DNA of 64,000 bases from Streptomyces bottropensis ATCC 25435 (GCF_000383595.1 NZ_KB911581.1:7089519-7153518), one strand, 5' to 3'; positions 16,777 to 25,479 are shown, counted from the stretch's first letter. Translations and numbers: made by a program. Notes: generated by a model not told the origin, from the letters alone.

Positions 16777-17775
16777 CTACGGCCCGGCCCGCCGGGCCGC
16801 CCGCCGCGGCATCGCCTCCAGCGCCCTGTCCAGGCGTTCGAGCCACTCCTCCGCCGTGCCCCGCACCCGCGGATGGGCGGCGCGGAAGTCCGTCCAGTCG
16901 GCGGGGTCCGGTGCGACCACGTCCAGGCGTGAGGTGTCCGCGACCGCCGGGTCCCCGGGGCCGTGGCGGAAGACCTCGCGCAGCAGCCGCGGGGACAGTT
17001 CGGTGACGTCCGCCTCCGCGAGGAGGACGGCGTCGTGGAGGTCCTTGGCCCGGGCGCGGCCCTCGGTGGCGCAGTCGGTGTGCAGCCACAGGAGTTTCCA
17101 GGCGAGGGACAGGCCGGGGCCGGGGGTGCGGACGACGGTGCGGCCGGAGCCGTCGCCGCGGGGTACCGCCGTCCACACGGGCGGCTCGGGGAGCCTCTCG
17201 TCGCGGGCGAAGTCCAGCCGCGCCTCGCCGGGCGGGAGGCCTTCCGCCGCCCAGGGGATGGTCAGGCGGGTGCCGGGGGTCTCGTACTGCGTGTAGGTCC
17301 AGGTGCCGTCGGGGCGGGCGGCGGACGCGTCGAGCACCACCCCCGTCGCGGCCACCGGACGCTGACGCGCCAGGTCGAGCACCGCGAGGTGCGGCGGGTG
17401 TTCCTCCGGCTCCGCCTCGACCACCCAGTGCAGCCCCTCGGGCGGGACCGCCGGCCGCAGGCCCTGGGTGTCGAACTCCTCGAACGTCCACATCTCGTAC
17501 CGCCCGGCGCCGTCGGCCGCCTCCGGCCACTGCTGTACGGCCTCCAGCCCCTCCACGTACGGATAGGGGTGCGCGGCGTCCACCGGGACCAGCAGCGGCC
17601 GGGGGACGATCCAGTCGAGGTCGGCGGGCTCCCGCGCCCTCTCCCCCACCCACGCCGGCATCACCATGCTCCCGCGCAGCACCAGGTCGTTCCCCAGGGG
17701 CGAGTCGGCGACGAGCCGGACCAGGTGGTCGAGCACGGCCCGGTGGGCGGCCCGCCACCGCTCGGACGAGGTCAC
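16777..17775 (-). CDS. AbiEii/AbiGii-type nucleotidyltransferase
   Basis: A 332-residue protein with a nucleotidyltransferase core: V-L-R-G-S-M near residue 33 and A-D-L-D-W-I near residue 51, the G-S and D-x-D metal-binding motif of the DNA polymerase beta superfamily as found in AbiEii toxins. A later L-A-W-K-L-L-W-L segment with K and D-L-H-D-A-V-L-L is also typical of the AbiEii C-terminal half. The GTG at 17775 overlaps the stop of the upstream minus-strand gene as GTGA, so the two are made together. No AbiEi antitoxin with a winged helix is present; the partner is an unrelated-looking protein. Confidence 0.75.
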   Translation of the reverse strand: MTSSERWRAAHRAVLDHLVRLVADSPLGNDLVLRGSMVMPAWVGERAREPADLDWIVPRPLLVPVDAAHPYPYVEGLEAVQQWPEAADGAGRYEMWTFEEFDTQGLRPAVPPEGLHWVVEAEPEEHPPHLAVLDLARQRPVAATGVVLDASAARPDGTWTYTQYETPGTRLTIPWAAEGLPPGEARLDFARDERLPEPPVWTAVPRGDGSGRTVVRTPGPGLSLAWKLLWLHTDCATEGRARAKDLHDAVLLAEADVTELSPRLLREVFRHGPGDPAVADTSRLDVVAPDPADWTDFRAAHPRVRGTAEEWLERLDRALEAMPRRAARRAGP

Positions 17776-18518
17776 GAGGTCTCCGCCCGCACGTCCGTCC
17801 GCAGATCCCCCCGCGCCGTCGTGCGCAGGTCCGCCCGCCCTGCCGCCCCCTCGTCGATCCACCCGCTGTCCAGGTCCGGGCGGTCGTCGTGCACGACGAA
17901 CTCCTCCTCCACCTCCACGGCCTCGAACCCCGCCTCCGCGAGCGCGTCGAGGAGGGCGTCCAGACGGCGGCGGGCCTCGGGGCGGCCCACGTCACGGCAG
18001 CGCTGGGTGACGAACCGCTCATGACCGCGCCCGCCACGACCGCCCACCGCACGGCGGGCGTTGCGCGAGACATGGGCCGCGTGCCGCTCGGCGAGGGCGC
18101 GCACCCGTCCGACCTCGCGGTCGTCGGCGAGGGCGAGCTTGACATGGTGTTCGAAGTAGCAGCCGGGAGGCAGGGCGCGGGCCTCGGCGGCCGTCAGCGG
18201 CACGTCCTCGTTCCAGGGGGCCGCCTCGATCTTCACCCGGGCCACCCCGAACCCCTCGGTGCCCAGCCGCTCGACCCACTCGGACGCGGCCGCGCGCCGC
18301 GCCGACAGGGAGCCCTCGCCGCGCACCGTCAGCATCGGCTGGTCGGGCGTCGCGCCCCGGTCGAGCACGATCCGTGTGTACTTGACCCGGTGGCGCCGCG
18401 CCCACCGACGTACGCGCCCCTCGCCCCCGCCCCGGGACTCGTCCCCGATCACCACCGTCAGGTGGGTCTCGAACTCCCCCGCGAACTCCCGCACCCCGGC
18501 CCCGCATTCCCCGTGCAC
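17772..18518 (-). CDS. Conserved hypothetical protein coupled to the AbiEii-type gene
   Basis: A 248-residue soluble protein that I do not recognise. It carries FETHLTVVIGDE, then K-Y-T-R-I-V-L-D-R-G, V-K-I-E-A-A-P-W-N-E-D-V-P, and a C-Y-F-E-H-H-V-K-L stretch followed by H-A-A-H-V-S-R-N-A-R-R, giving several conserved-looking His, Glu and Arg residues that could form an active or phosphate-binding site. Two similar alpha/beta halves are possible. The start is uncertain: GTG 18518 is used, GTG 18488 is an alternative, and neither has a strong ribosome-binding site. Its stop overlaps the start of the AbiEii-type nucleotidyltransferase, so it may be its substrate, regulator or antitoxin. Confidence 0.65.
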   Translation of the reverse strand: MHGECGAGVREFAGEFETHLTVVIGDESRGGGEGRVRRWARRHRVKYTRIVLDRGATPDQPMLTVRGEGSLSARRAAASEWVERLGTEGFGVARVKIEAAPWNEDVPLTAAEARALPPGCYFEHHVKLALADDREVGRVRALAERHAAHVSRNARRAVGGRGGRGHERFVTQRCRDVGRPEARRRLDALLDALAEAGFEAVEVEEEFVVHDDRPDLDSGWIDEGAAGRADLRTTARGDLRTDVRAETS

Positions 18519-18585
18519 ATCCGCCCGCCCGCTTCCCGGCGGCCGACTGTACCGACCACCACCGACAGGGGCGCGGGGGCCGGGC

Positions 18586-19296
18586 TCAGGGCGCCGGGTC
18601 CCCCGGGTCCCAGTCCAGCAGGCGGACCTTGGCGACCGTCCGCACATGGCGCCGCATCGCCGCGGCGGCCTGTGAGGGCTGCTCGGCGGCGATGGCGTCG
18701 AGGATGGCCCGGTGCTGGGCGAGGGAACGGTCGGGGCGGCCCGGCTGGCGCAGGGACTCGGTGCGGCTCTCGGCGATCTGGTCGGCGATGGACCGCATGA
18801 ACTCGGCGAGCAGACTGCTGTGCGCGGCCGCCGTGACCGCCGCGTGGAACAGCCGGTCGCCCTCGATGCCGTGCCCGTCGTGCTCGATCTCCCCGGCCAT
18901 GTGCGTGAGCGCGTCCCGCATCGCGGCCAGGTCGTCCTCCGTACGGCGCTCGGCGGCCAGTTCGGCGAGCTTCGTCTCCAGCGCCTCGCGGGCCTCCAGC
19001 ACATCGGGCAGCCGTCGGCGCCGTTCGACCATGTCCTCGACGGGCTCGACGTCGAGGCTGTCCCGCACGAGATACGTGCCACCGCCGTGCCGTGCCTCCA
19101 CCAGACCCTGGACCTCCAGCACCACGATGGCCTGCTTGACCGAGGCCCGGCTCACCCCCAGCCGCTGGGCCAGGTCCCGCTCGGGCGGCAGCCGGTCCCC
19201 CGCCCTCAGACCGCCCTCGGCGACGTACTGACGCAACCGGTCCAGGACCTGCTCGTAGAGCCGCTGCTTGGCCATGGGGCGCAGGGCGTCGCTCAC
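18586..19296 (-). CDS. GntR/FadR-family transcriptional regulator of the malonate operon
   Basis: A 236-residue regulator. The N-terminal winged helix (RLYEQVLDRLRQYVAEGG, then L-P-P-E-R-D-L-A-Q-R-L-G-V-S-R-A-S-V) is followed by an all-helical FCD ligand domain with D-R-L-F-H and the metal-binding His residues (A-Q-H-R-A-I, R-R-H-V). GTG at 19296 with AGAGGGGG upstream is preferred to longer starts. It is divergent from the malonate transporter gene, with two palindromic sites in the gap, the arrangement expected for a MatR-like repressor that responds to malonate. It may also control itself. Confidence 0.85.
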   Translation of the reverse strand: MSDALRPMAKQRLYEQVLDRLRQYVAEGGLRAGDRLPPERDLAQRLGVSRASVKQAIVVLEVQGLVEARHGGGTYLVRDSLDVEPVEDMVERRRRLPDVLEAREALETKLAELAAERRTEDDLAAMRDALTHMAGEIEHDGHGIEGDRLFHAAVTAAAHSSLLAEFMRSIADQIAESRTESLRQPGRPDRSLAQHRAILDAIAAEQPSQAAAAMRRHVRTVAKVRLLDWDPGDPAP

Positions 19297-19365
19297 GGGT
19301 CCCCCTCTGGTCCGGCATCGCTCGCCGGGAGCGTAACACCGGCGGGCGCCAGTGGCCCGGTGGCC

Positions 19366-19382
19366 GAGTGGCTGAGCCAATT
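19366..19382 (+). promoter_or_regulatory. Degenerate operator copy, GntR/matC intergenic region
   Basis: GAGTGGCTGAGCCA matches the left arm and centre of the palindrome at 19436-19452; only the outer part of the right arm differs. It lies 154 bases before matC and 70 bases after the GntR start, so it could be the second half of a two-site operator. Confidence 0.45.
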
Positions 19383-19435
19383 TCCGCGCGACCCCTTGAC
19401 GCCACCGTCGTACGCCCCCACGCTGGCCCCACCGC

Positions 19436-19452
19436 GAGTGGCTCAGCCACTC
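19436..19452 (+). promoter_or_regulatory. Palindromic operator candidate for the GntR regulator
   Basis: GAGTGGCTCAGCCACTC is a perfect dyad of 8-bp arms around one central base, lying 68 bases upstream of the matC start. The size and symmetry suit a dimeric FadR-type helix-turn-helix protein, and its divergently encoded regulator is next door. Confidence 0.6.
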
Positions 19453-19519
19453 GTCCACTCCCCCACTCGCCCCGCTTGCTCAGCCCCTGTGTTTCCGGGA
19501 CCCAACGACGGGAGCCCGC

Positions 19520-20938
19520 ATGTCCCCCGAACTCATCTCGATCCTCGTCCTCGCCGTGGTGTTCGTCATCGCCACGACCCGTTCCGTGAACATGGGCGCG
19601 CTCGCCTTCGCCGCCGCCTTCGGGGTGGGCGAACTGGTCGCCGACCTCGACGCGGACGGCATCTTCGCCGGCTTCCCCGGAGACCTGTTCGTCGTCCTCG
19701 TCGGCGTCACCTACCTCTTCGCGATCGCGCGCTCCAACGGCACCACCGACTGGCTCGTGCACGCCTCGATCCGGCTCGTGCGGGGCCGGGTGGCGCTGAT
19801 CCCCTGGGTGATGTTCTTCGTCACCGGCGCACTCACGGCGATCGGCGCGGTCAGCCCGGCGGCGGTCGCGATCGTCGCCCCCATCGCGCTCAGCTTCGCC
19901 TCGCGGTACGGCATCAGCCCCCTGCTGATGGGCGCGATGGTCGTCCACGGGGCCCAGGGCGGTGGCTTCTCCCCGATCAGCATCTACGGCACGATCGTCA
20001 ACGGCATCGTCGAACGCGAGAACCTCCCGGGCAACGCGACAGCCCTCTTCCTGATCTCCCTGATCGCCAACCTCGTCATCGCGGGCGTGGTGTTCGTGCT
20101 GTTCGGCGGCCTGAAGCTGTGGAAGCGGCCCCCGGCCGAACCCGCACCCGACCCCGAGCGCCCCGAGGCCGCCCCCGCGACGCAGACACAGGTCGCCCCC
20201 GCGACCGGCCCGGCGGCGGGCACGCAGCCCGGTCCCGCGACCGGCCTCACCGTGGGCACACAGCCCGCTCCCGCGGTGGGCACCCGGCCCGCTCCCGCGG
20301 CGGGCACCGGAACAGCCCCCACGGCGGGCACCGAGGCGGTCCTCACCCCCGCCCGCATCGCCACGCTCGCCTCCCTCGCCGTCCTGGTCGTCGCGGTCCT
20401 CGCCTTCGACCTGGACGCGGGCCTCACCGCGGTGACCCTCGCCGCCGTCCTCAGCGCGCTCTGGCCGGACGACAGCCGCAAGGCGGTGGGCCAGATCGCC
20501 TGGTCCACGGTCCTCCTCATCTGCGGGGTCCTGACCTATGTGGGCGTCCTCGACGAGATGGGCACCATCACCTGGGCCGGCGAGGGCGTCGGCGGCATCG
20601 GCGTCCCTCTCCTCGCCGCCGTGCTGCTCTGCTACATCGGCGCGATCGTGTCCGCCTTCGCCTCCTCCGTGGGCATCATGGGCGCCCTGATCCCCCTGGC
20701 CGTACCGTTCCTGGCGCAGGGCGAGATCGGCGCGGTCGGCATGATCGCGGCGCTCGCCGTGTCCGCGACGGTCGTGGACGTGAGTCCCTTCTCCACGAAC
20801 GGCGCGCTGGTCCTGGCCGCGGCACCGGACGTGGACCGCGAGCGTTTCTTCCGCCAGTTGATGGTCTACGGAGGGATCGTGGTGGCGGTCGTGCCCGCGG
20901 TGGTGTGGCTGGTGCTGGTGGTCCCGGGGTTCGGGTAG
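19520..20938 (+). CDS. matC: MatC-like dicarboxylate (malonate) carrier
   Basis: A 472-residue membrane protein of the SLC13/MatC type with about 11-12 hydrophobic segments in two halves. The first half starts SPELISILVLAVVFVIATTRSVN, as in dicarboxylate carrier MatC; conserved small-residue signatures occur in V-S-P-A-A-V-A-I-V-A-P (first half) and A-S-S-V-G-I-M-G-A-L-I-P (second half). The halves are joined by a ~70-residue Pro/Ala/Thr/Gly-rich cytoplasmic loop containing degenerate repeats. It is followed by malonyl-CoA synthetase, so malonate is the expected substrate. Confidence 0.8.
   Translation: MSPELISILVLAVVFVIATTRSVNMGALAFAAAFGVGELVADLDADGIFAGFPGDLFVVLVGVTYLFAIARSNGTTDWLVHASIRLVRGRVALIPWVMFFVTGALTAIGAVSPAAVAIVAPIALSFASRYGISPLLMGAMVVHGAQGGGFSPISIYGTIVNGIVERENLPGNATALFLISLIANLVIAGVVFVLFGGLKLWKRPPAEPAPDPERPEAAPATQTQVAPATGPAAGTQPGPATGLTVGTQPAPAVGTRPAPAAGTGTAPTAGTEAVLTPARIATLASLAVLVVAVLAFDLDAGLTAVTLAAVLSALWPDDSRKAVGQIAWSTVLLICGVLTYVGVLDEMGTITWAGEGVGGIGVPLLAAVLLCYIGAIVSAFASSVGIMGALIPLAVPFLAQGEIGAVGMIAALAVSATVVDVSPFSTNGALVLAAAPDVDRERFFRQLMVYGGIVVAVVPAVVWLVLVVPGFG
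20216..20334 (+). repeat. Degenerate tandem repeats in the matC central loop
   Basis: About five imperfect copies of a ~30-base unit encode G-T-x-P-x-P-A-x-x-type peptides (residues ~233-272 of the transporter). The repeats keep frame and lie in the loop between the two membrane halves, so copy number can vary without breaking the protein. Confidence 0.7.
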
Positions 20939-20989
20939 TCACCTGTGCGGTAGCGGTCCCCGGACGACGACAACCAAGGAGTACGAGAC

Positions 20990-22477
20990 GTGTCCCCTCT
21001 CTTCCCGGCCCTCACCGGCGAAGCCCGGACCTCCGGGCGCCCCGCCCTGCGCTTCGGCGACCGGTCTCTGACGTACGCGGAACTCGCGGCCGTCACCGAC
21101 CTCCTGGCGGAGCGCCTGCGGGGCGCCGGCCGGGTCGCCGTCTGGGCGACCCCCACGCTGGAGACCGCCGTGGCCGTGGTGGCGGCGCTACGGGCCGGCG
21201 TACCCGCAGTACCCCTGAACCCCAAGTCCGGGGAGAAGGAACTCGGCCACATCCTCGGCGACAGCGCACCGTCACTCGTCCTCGCCGCACCGAACGACGA
21301 ACTCCCGTCCCCGCTCAGCCGGTTGCCACGCATCGATGTCGAGGTGGAGGCCGATGTCGAGGCCGAGGCGAACGGTGCGGGCGGCCGGCCCGCCCCGGCC
21401 AAGGAGCCGGCCGCCGAGGAAGACGCGGCCCTCGTCGTCTACACCTCCGGCACCACCGGCCCGCCCAAGGGCGCCGTCATCCCCCGCCGGGCCGTCACGA
21501 CCACCCTGGACGCGCTGGCCGACGCCTGGCAGTGGACCGCCGACGACGTCCTGGTCCACGCCCTTCCCCTCTTCCACGTCCACGGCCTGATCCTGGGCGT
21601 CCTGGGCCCGCTGCGGCGCGGCGGCGCGGTCCGCCACCTCGGCAGGTTCGACACGGCCGCGGTGGCCCGGGAGCTGTCGGCCGGCGCGACGATGCTGTTC
21701 GGGGTCCCCACGATGTACCACCGCATCGCGGAGACCCTGCCCACCGACCCGGAGCTGGCGAAGGCGCTCGGCGGCGCCCGCCTCCTGGTCTCCGGCTCGG
21801 CCGCGCTGCCGGTGCACGACCACGAACGGATCGCGGCGGCCACCGGACGCCGGGTGATCGAGCGGTACGGCATGACGGAGACCCTCATGAACACGAGCGT
21901 CCGCGCGGACGGCGAGGCGCGCGCCGGCACGGTCGGACTCCCGCTGCCGGGCGTGGAGTTGCGGCTGGTCGAGGAGGACGGCACCCCGCTCACCGCGTAC
22001 GACGGCGAGTCGGTCGGCGAGATCCAGGTGCGCGGCCCCAACCTCTTCACCGAGTACCTCAACCGCCCCGACGCGACCGCCGCCGCGTTCGCCCCCGACG
22101 GCTGGTTCCGCACCGGCGACATGGCCGTCCGCGACCCCGACGGCTACGTACGCATCGTCGGCCGCAAGGCCACCGACCTCATCAAGAGCGGCGGTTACAA
22201 GATCGGCGCGGGCGAGATCGAGAACGCCCTGCTGGAACACCCGGGGGTACGCGAAGCCGCCGTCACCGGCGAACCGGACCCCGACCTCGGCGAGCGCGTC
22301 GTCGCCTGGATCGTCCCGGCGGATCCCCAGTCCCCGCCCCCGGCCGGCGAGTTGGCGGCCCATGTGGCCACCCACCTGTCCCCCCACAAGCGCCCCCGAC
22401 GGGTCCACTACCTCTCCGCCCTGCCCCGCAACGACATGGGCAAGATCATGAAGCGGGCGCTGAAGACGGATGAGTGA
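20990..22477 (+). CDS. matB: Malonyl-CoA synthetase
   Basis: A 495-residue ANL-superfamily ligase. The AMP-binding motif is VVYTSGTTGPPKGAV (residues ~144-158), with E-R-Y-G-M-T-E-T near 290, G-D-M-A-V near 377 and the catalytic Lys in the C-terminal N-D-M-G-K-I-M-K-R. Compared with acetyl-CoA synthetase it is short, as MatB enzymes are. It converts malonate and CoA to malonyl-CoA at the cost of ATP, supplying a fatty-acid and polyketide extender unit. GTG start with AAGGAG nine bases upstream. Its end overlaps the next gene by eight bases, so the carrier, ligase and carboxyltransferase form one operon. Confidence 0.85.
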   Translation: MSPLFPALTGEARTSGRPALRFGDRSLTYAELAAVTDLLAERLRGAGRVAVWATPTLETAVAVVAALRAGVPAVPLNPKSGEKELGHILGDSAPSLVLAAPNDELPSPLSRLPRIDVEVEADVEAEANGAGGRPAPAKEPAAEEDAALVVYTSGTTGPPKGAVIPRRAVTTTLDALADAWQWTADDVLVHALPLFHVHGLILGVLGPLRRGGAVRHLGRFDTAAVARELSAGATMLFGVPTMYHRIAETLPTDPELAKALGGARLLVSGSAALPVHDHERIAAATGRRVIERYGMTETLMNTSVRADGEARAGTVGLPLPGVELRLVEEDGTPLTAYDGESVGEIQVRGPNLFTEYLNRPDATAAAFAPDGWFRTGDMAVRDPDGYVRIVGRKATDLIKSGGYKIGAGEIENALLEHPGVREAAVTGEPDPDLGERVVAWIVPADPQSPPPAGELAAHVATHLSPHKRPRRVHYLSALPRNDMGKIMKRALKTDE

Positions 22478-23936
22478 GCGGCGCGTGACGGCCCGCGAGG
22501 CCCTCGCCTCCCTGACCGACGACTTCACCGAACTCCCCACGCCCGAGCGGGAGTACGCCCCCGACGGCCCGCTCGCCTGGCACGGCTACGACACCTCCCG
22601 CGCCCGCGCCGCCGAGCGCACCGGCGAGGAGGAGTCGGTGGTGTGGGGGCGGGCGGTGATCGGCGGTACGGCGGCCGTGCTGATCTCCTTCGAGTTCGGC
22701 TTCCTCGGCGGCTCGCTCGGCGAACGGACCGGCGACCGTCTTCAGGCGGCGTACGCCCACGCCCGCGCGCACCGCCTCCCGGTCGTCTCCCTGGTCGCCA
22801 CCGGCGGCAGCCGTATGCAGGAGGGCATGCGCGCCCTCAGCCAGCTCCAGCGCGTGGCACGCGAGTCGGCGCTGACGGCGGCTGCCGGGCTGCCCCGGAT
22901 CGCGGTGCTCCGTGACCCCACGACGGGCGGCGGCTGGGCCACGCTCGGTGCGGGCGCCGACATCGTCCTCGCCCTCCCCGACGCCCAGGTCGGTTTCGCG
23001 GGCTCCCGGGTACGCCCGCCCGAGGCGGACCCGACGGCGTACACGGCGGAGTCCCAGCTCGCGGCGGGTTCGATCGACGCGGTGGTCCCCCCGACGGCCC
23101 TACGCCGCGTCCTCACCCTCTACCTGACCCTTCTGACCACCCCCTCCACCACCCCGGCACCTCCGCCCCACGCCCTCCCCGAGGGCCGCGGGCCTGCCAG
23201 GGGCGCGGGGAACCGCGCGACCAGCCCCCACCCACCCGTAGCCGCCGTCCAGCCGAACCCCCCGCCCCCGAAGGCACCCCTCCCCACCACCGGCTGGGAA
23301 GCCGTACAACGCGCCCGCTCTCCCCTACGCGCCCGCGCCGAGACCTACTTGGACACCTACTTCACCCGTCGAGTCCCCTTGCAAGGGGACCGCGCCGGCG
23401 GCACCGACCCCGGCATGCTGTGCGGCTTCGGTGCCCACGAGGGCCGTACCGTCGCCTACGCGGCCCAGTGCGGCACCGCGACGCGCCCGGCGGGCTATCG
23501 CACCGCCGCCCGTCTGATCCGTCTCGCCGACCGCCTCGGCATCCCCGTCCTGACCCTCGTCGACACCCCCGGCGCGGCGAACGACGCCGCGGCGGAACGC
23601 GAGGGCGCGGGCCCCGCCATCGCCGACCTCTTCACCGCCGTCGCCACCGCCCGCACCCCCCTCACCACCCTCCTGATCGGCGAGGGCGGCTCCGGCGGCG
23701 CCCTCGCGCTCGCCGCCCCCGGCAACACCTGGGCCACCCCGGACAGCTACTTCTCGGTGATCGCGCCGGAACTGGCGGCCGCCATCCTCAAGCGGCCGGA
23801 GGAACTGGTGCGGGCGACGGCGGACGAACTGCGCGTGCGCCCCCAGGACCTGGTGGAGCTGGGGGTGGTGCGGGGGGTCGTGGGGGAGCTAGCACGGGAG
23901 GGAGCCGAACCCGCGACGACGCGCCCACCCGACTGA
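22470..23936 (+). CDS. Fused carboxyltransferase (AccD/AccA- or MdcD/MdcE-like)
   Basis: A 488-residue crotonase-fold carboxyltransferase with both halves in one chain. The N-terminal half (~1-235) has A-T-G-G-S-R-M-Q-E-G and a G-G-G-W-A-T-L oxyanion turn; the C-terminal half (~285-480) has L-V-D-T-P-G-A, then G-E-G-G-S-G-G-A-L-A-L. No Cys4 zinc finger is present, unlike AccD. The halves are separated by a 50-residue linker derived from a repeat element. With matB next to it, the protein could move the carboxyl group of malonyl-CoA to or from a biotin carrier; a malonate decarboxylase-type role is possible. It starts eight bases inside matB. Confidence 0.75.
   Translation: MSERRVTAREALASLTDDFTELPTPEREYAPDGPLAWHGYDTSRARAAERTGEEESVVWGRAVIGGTAAVLISFEFGFLGGSLGERTGDRLQAAYAHARAHRLPVVSLVATGGSRMQEGMRALSQLQRVARESALTAAAGLPRIAVLRDPTTGGGWATLGAGADIVLALPDAQVGFAGSRVRPPEADPTAYTAESQLAAGSIDAVVPPTALRRVLTLYLTLLTTPSTTPAPPPHALPEGRGPARGAGNRATSPHPPVAAVQPNPPPPKAPLPTTGWEAVQRARSPLRARAETYLDTYFTRRVPLQGDRAGGTDPGMLCGFGAHEGRTVAYAAQCGTATRPAGYRTAARLIRLADRLGIPVLTLVDTPGAANDAAAEREGAGPAIADLFTAVATARTPLTTLLIGEGGSGGALALAAPGNTWATPDSYFSVIAPELAAAILKRPEELVRATADELRVRPQDLVELGVVRGVVGELAREGAEPATTRPPD
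23198..23247 (+). repeat. Streptomyces intergenic repeat element embedded in a coding linker
   Basis: The stretch begins with CAGGGGCGCGGGGAACCGCG and continues with a GACCAGCCCCCAC-type tail. To my knowledge this is the core of a dispersed palindromic element found many times between genes in Streptomyces genomes. Here it is read in frame as residues ~243-260 of the carboxyltransferase, in the linker between its two domains. A partial look-alike core occurs at 18567-18579 upstream of the GntR gene's 3' end. Confidence 0.6.
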
Positions 23937-24165
23937 CGGGCCCCCGGCCGACCCCACCCCGCTCACACCCCTTTCCGGCCCGTCCTCCCGCTACTGCCGG
24001 GCCCTCGCCGCCTGACCTGCCGTCACCCGAACCACCCGTCCAGCGGCACCCCACCCGGCCCACCCCAGCGGGCAGTCCGGCGCCGGCCCGCGCACGATGC
24101 AAGGGAACCAGGGAACCGCCGACCGGTGGCGGCCCGCTCGGTCCGTGCTCTCGGGAGGATCCGCA

Positions 24166-25212
24166 ATGACCGCGATGACCGCCAGTCTGGAGCAGCTGCG
24201 CCGCTGCCACTTCGGCGTCGATCTGGGAGCCGCGCGGACCCGCGTGTACGTGAAGGGCGCGGGCCTGGTGGTGGACCAGCCGAGCGTGGCCGCCGTGAAC
24301 ACCCGGACGGGCGCGCTGATCGCCGTCGGGGAGTTCGCCGAGAAGATGATGGGCCGTACGCCCGACTACATCCGGGTGGTCCGGCCCGTCGCCAGCGGCA
24401 CGGTGGTCGACATCGAGATGGCCCAACGGATGCTGCGTCAGCTGCTGGGCGACCGGGTCCGCCGCAACCTGCGCCGCAAGCCCGTCCTGCGCGCGGCCGC
24501 CTGCACCCCGCACGACGCGGACCCGCTCGCCCAGCGCGCCACGATCGAGACCCTGGTGGGCCTCGGGGCCCGGCGCGTGGAGCTGGTCGACACCCTGATC
24601 GCGGCGGCCGTGGGCTGCGGGCTGCCCGTCGAGCAGCCCGAGGCCACGATGATCATGGTCTGCGGTGCGGGGGCCACCGAGCTGGCCGTCCTCTCCCTCG
24701 GTTCGGTCGTCAGCGCCGTACGCATCCCCGTCGGCGGTGAGGCCATCGACCACGCGATCGTGCAGCACCTGCGGCTGCGCCACGAACTGACGCTGCCCAG
24801 CCAGTCCGTACGACCGCTCCAGCTCGCCCTCTCCGGCAACGGCCTCACCCCGCACGGTCCCGCCTCCACCGAGATCCACGGCCTCGACGTGGCGACCGGG
24901 CTGGCGCGCTCCGTCCAGGTGGACACCGCGGCCGTGCGCGACGCCATCCAGACCCCGCTCACCGCGGTGGTCGACGGCATCGGCAAGGTGCTGCGCGACT
25001 GCCCGCCCGACCTGGTGGCCGACCTCGCCGACCGCGGCATCATGATGGTCGGCGGCAGTGCCCTCCTCCCCGGCTTCGACCAGATGCTCCGGCACGCCAC
25101 CGGCATGCCGGTCAACATCGCCGAACGCCCCGACGTCTGCGCCGCCCTCGGCATCGGTGCCATGCTGGACGGCCGTATCGCCCCCATCAGCCTGGACCCG
25201 GTGGGCGACTGA
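24166..25212 (+). CDS. mbl: Mbl/MreB-like bacterial actin homologue
   Basis: A 348-residue actin-fold ATPase. Phosphate-1 loop H-F-G-V-D-L-G-A-A-R-T-R is at residues ~13-24, the connect-1/phosphate-2 region includes V-C-G-A-G-A-T-E-L, and the adenosine motif is M-V-G-G-S-A-L-L-P-G-F near 292. It diverges from canonical MreB (the D-L-G-T-A-N-T motif reads D-L-G-A-A-R-T), as the Streptomyces Mbl proteins do; these act in spore-wall assembly. Start 24166 has GGGAGGA upstream; the in-frame ATG at 24097 has no ribosome-binding site. The position a few genes after the mat operon matches the S. coelicolor order as I recall it. Confidence 0.75.
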   Translation: MTAMTASLEQLRRCHFGVDLGAARTRVYVKGAGLVVDQPSVAAVNTRTGALIAVGEFAEKMMGRTPDYIRVVRPVASGTVVDIEMAQRMLRQLLGDRVRRNLRRKPVLRAAACTPHDADPLAQRATIETLVGLGARRVELVDTLIAAAVGCGLPVEQPEATMIMVCGAGATELAVLSLGSVVSAVRIPVGGEAIDHAIVQHLRLRHELTLPSQSVRPLQLALSGNGLTPHGPASTEIHGLDVATGLARSVQVDTAAVRDAIQTPLTAVVDGIGKVLRDCPPDLVADLADRGIMMVGGSALLPGFDQMLRHATGMPVNIAERPDVCAALGIGAMLDGRIAPISLDPVGD

Positions 25213-25233
25213 CGGCAGACAGGCGCGACCGGC

Positions 25234-25253
25234 GCACGGCCGCCCCGCCGTGC
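25234..25253 (+). terminator. Hairpin after mbl
   Basis: GCACGGC and GCCGTGC form a perfect 7-bp stem around a 6-base loop, 22 bases after the mbl stop. There is no T-run, which is common for Streptomyces terminators. The remaining 25254-25479 shows no gene. Confidence 0.4.
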
Positions 25254-25479
25254 CATCGTGCCGCCACCGCTCGGCACCCGGCGGACACGTCTACGGCCAT
25301 CCCGCCGAACATTCCCACCAGCCGCAGCACGCGGAGCGCGCGAGGGCGGTCGGCGCCACGGCGGTCGCCCGGCGGTCGCCCCCGTGAGCCCCACCGAACG
25401 CCCGTACGTGTCGTTCTCGCGGACGCCGTCCGACGCTAGGGTTACTCGGAGGAACGCGGCCACGGAGGTGAGCGCTCGG

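Noticed and set aside
18567..18579. A second copy of the dispersed repeat element near the end of the GntR gene
   Set aside because: Only the CAGGGGCGCGGG core is shared; the rest diverges, so chance similarity in GC-rich sequence is likely.
18519..19082. N-terminal extension of the hypothetical protein at 17772-18518 through the GntR gene
   Set aside because: This part is read in another frame of the GntR regulator and has low-complexity content; a GTG near 18518 gives a sensible protein.
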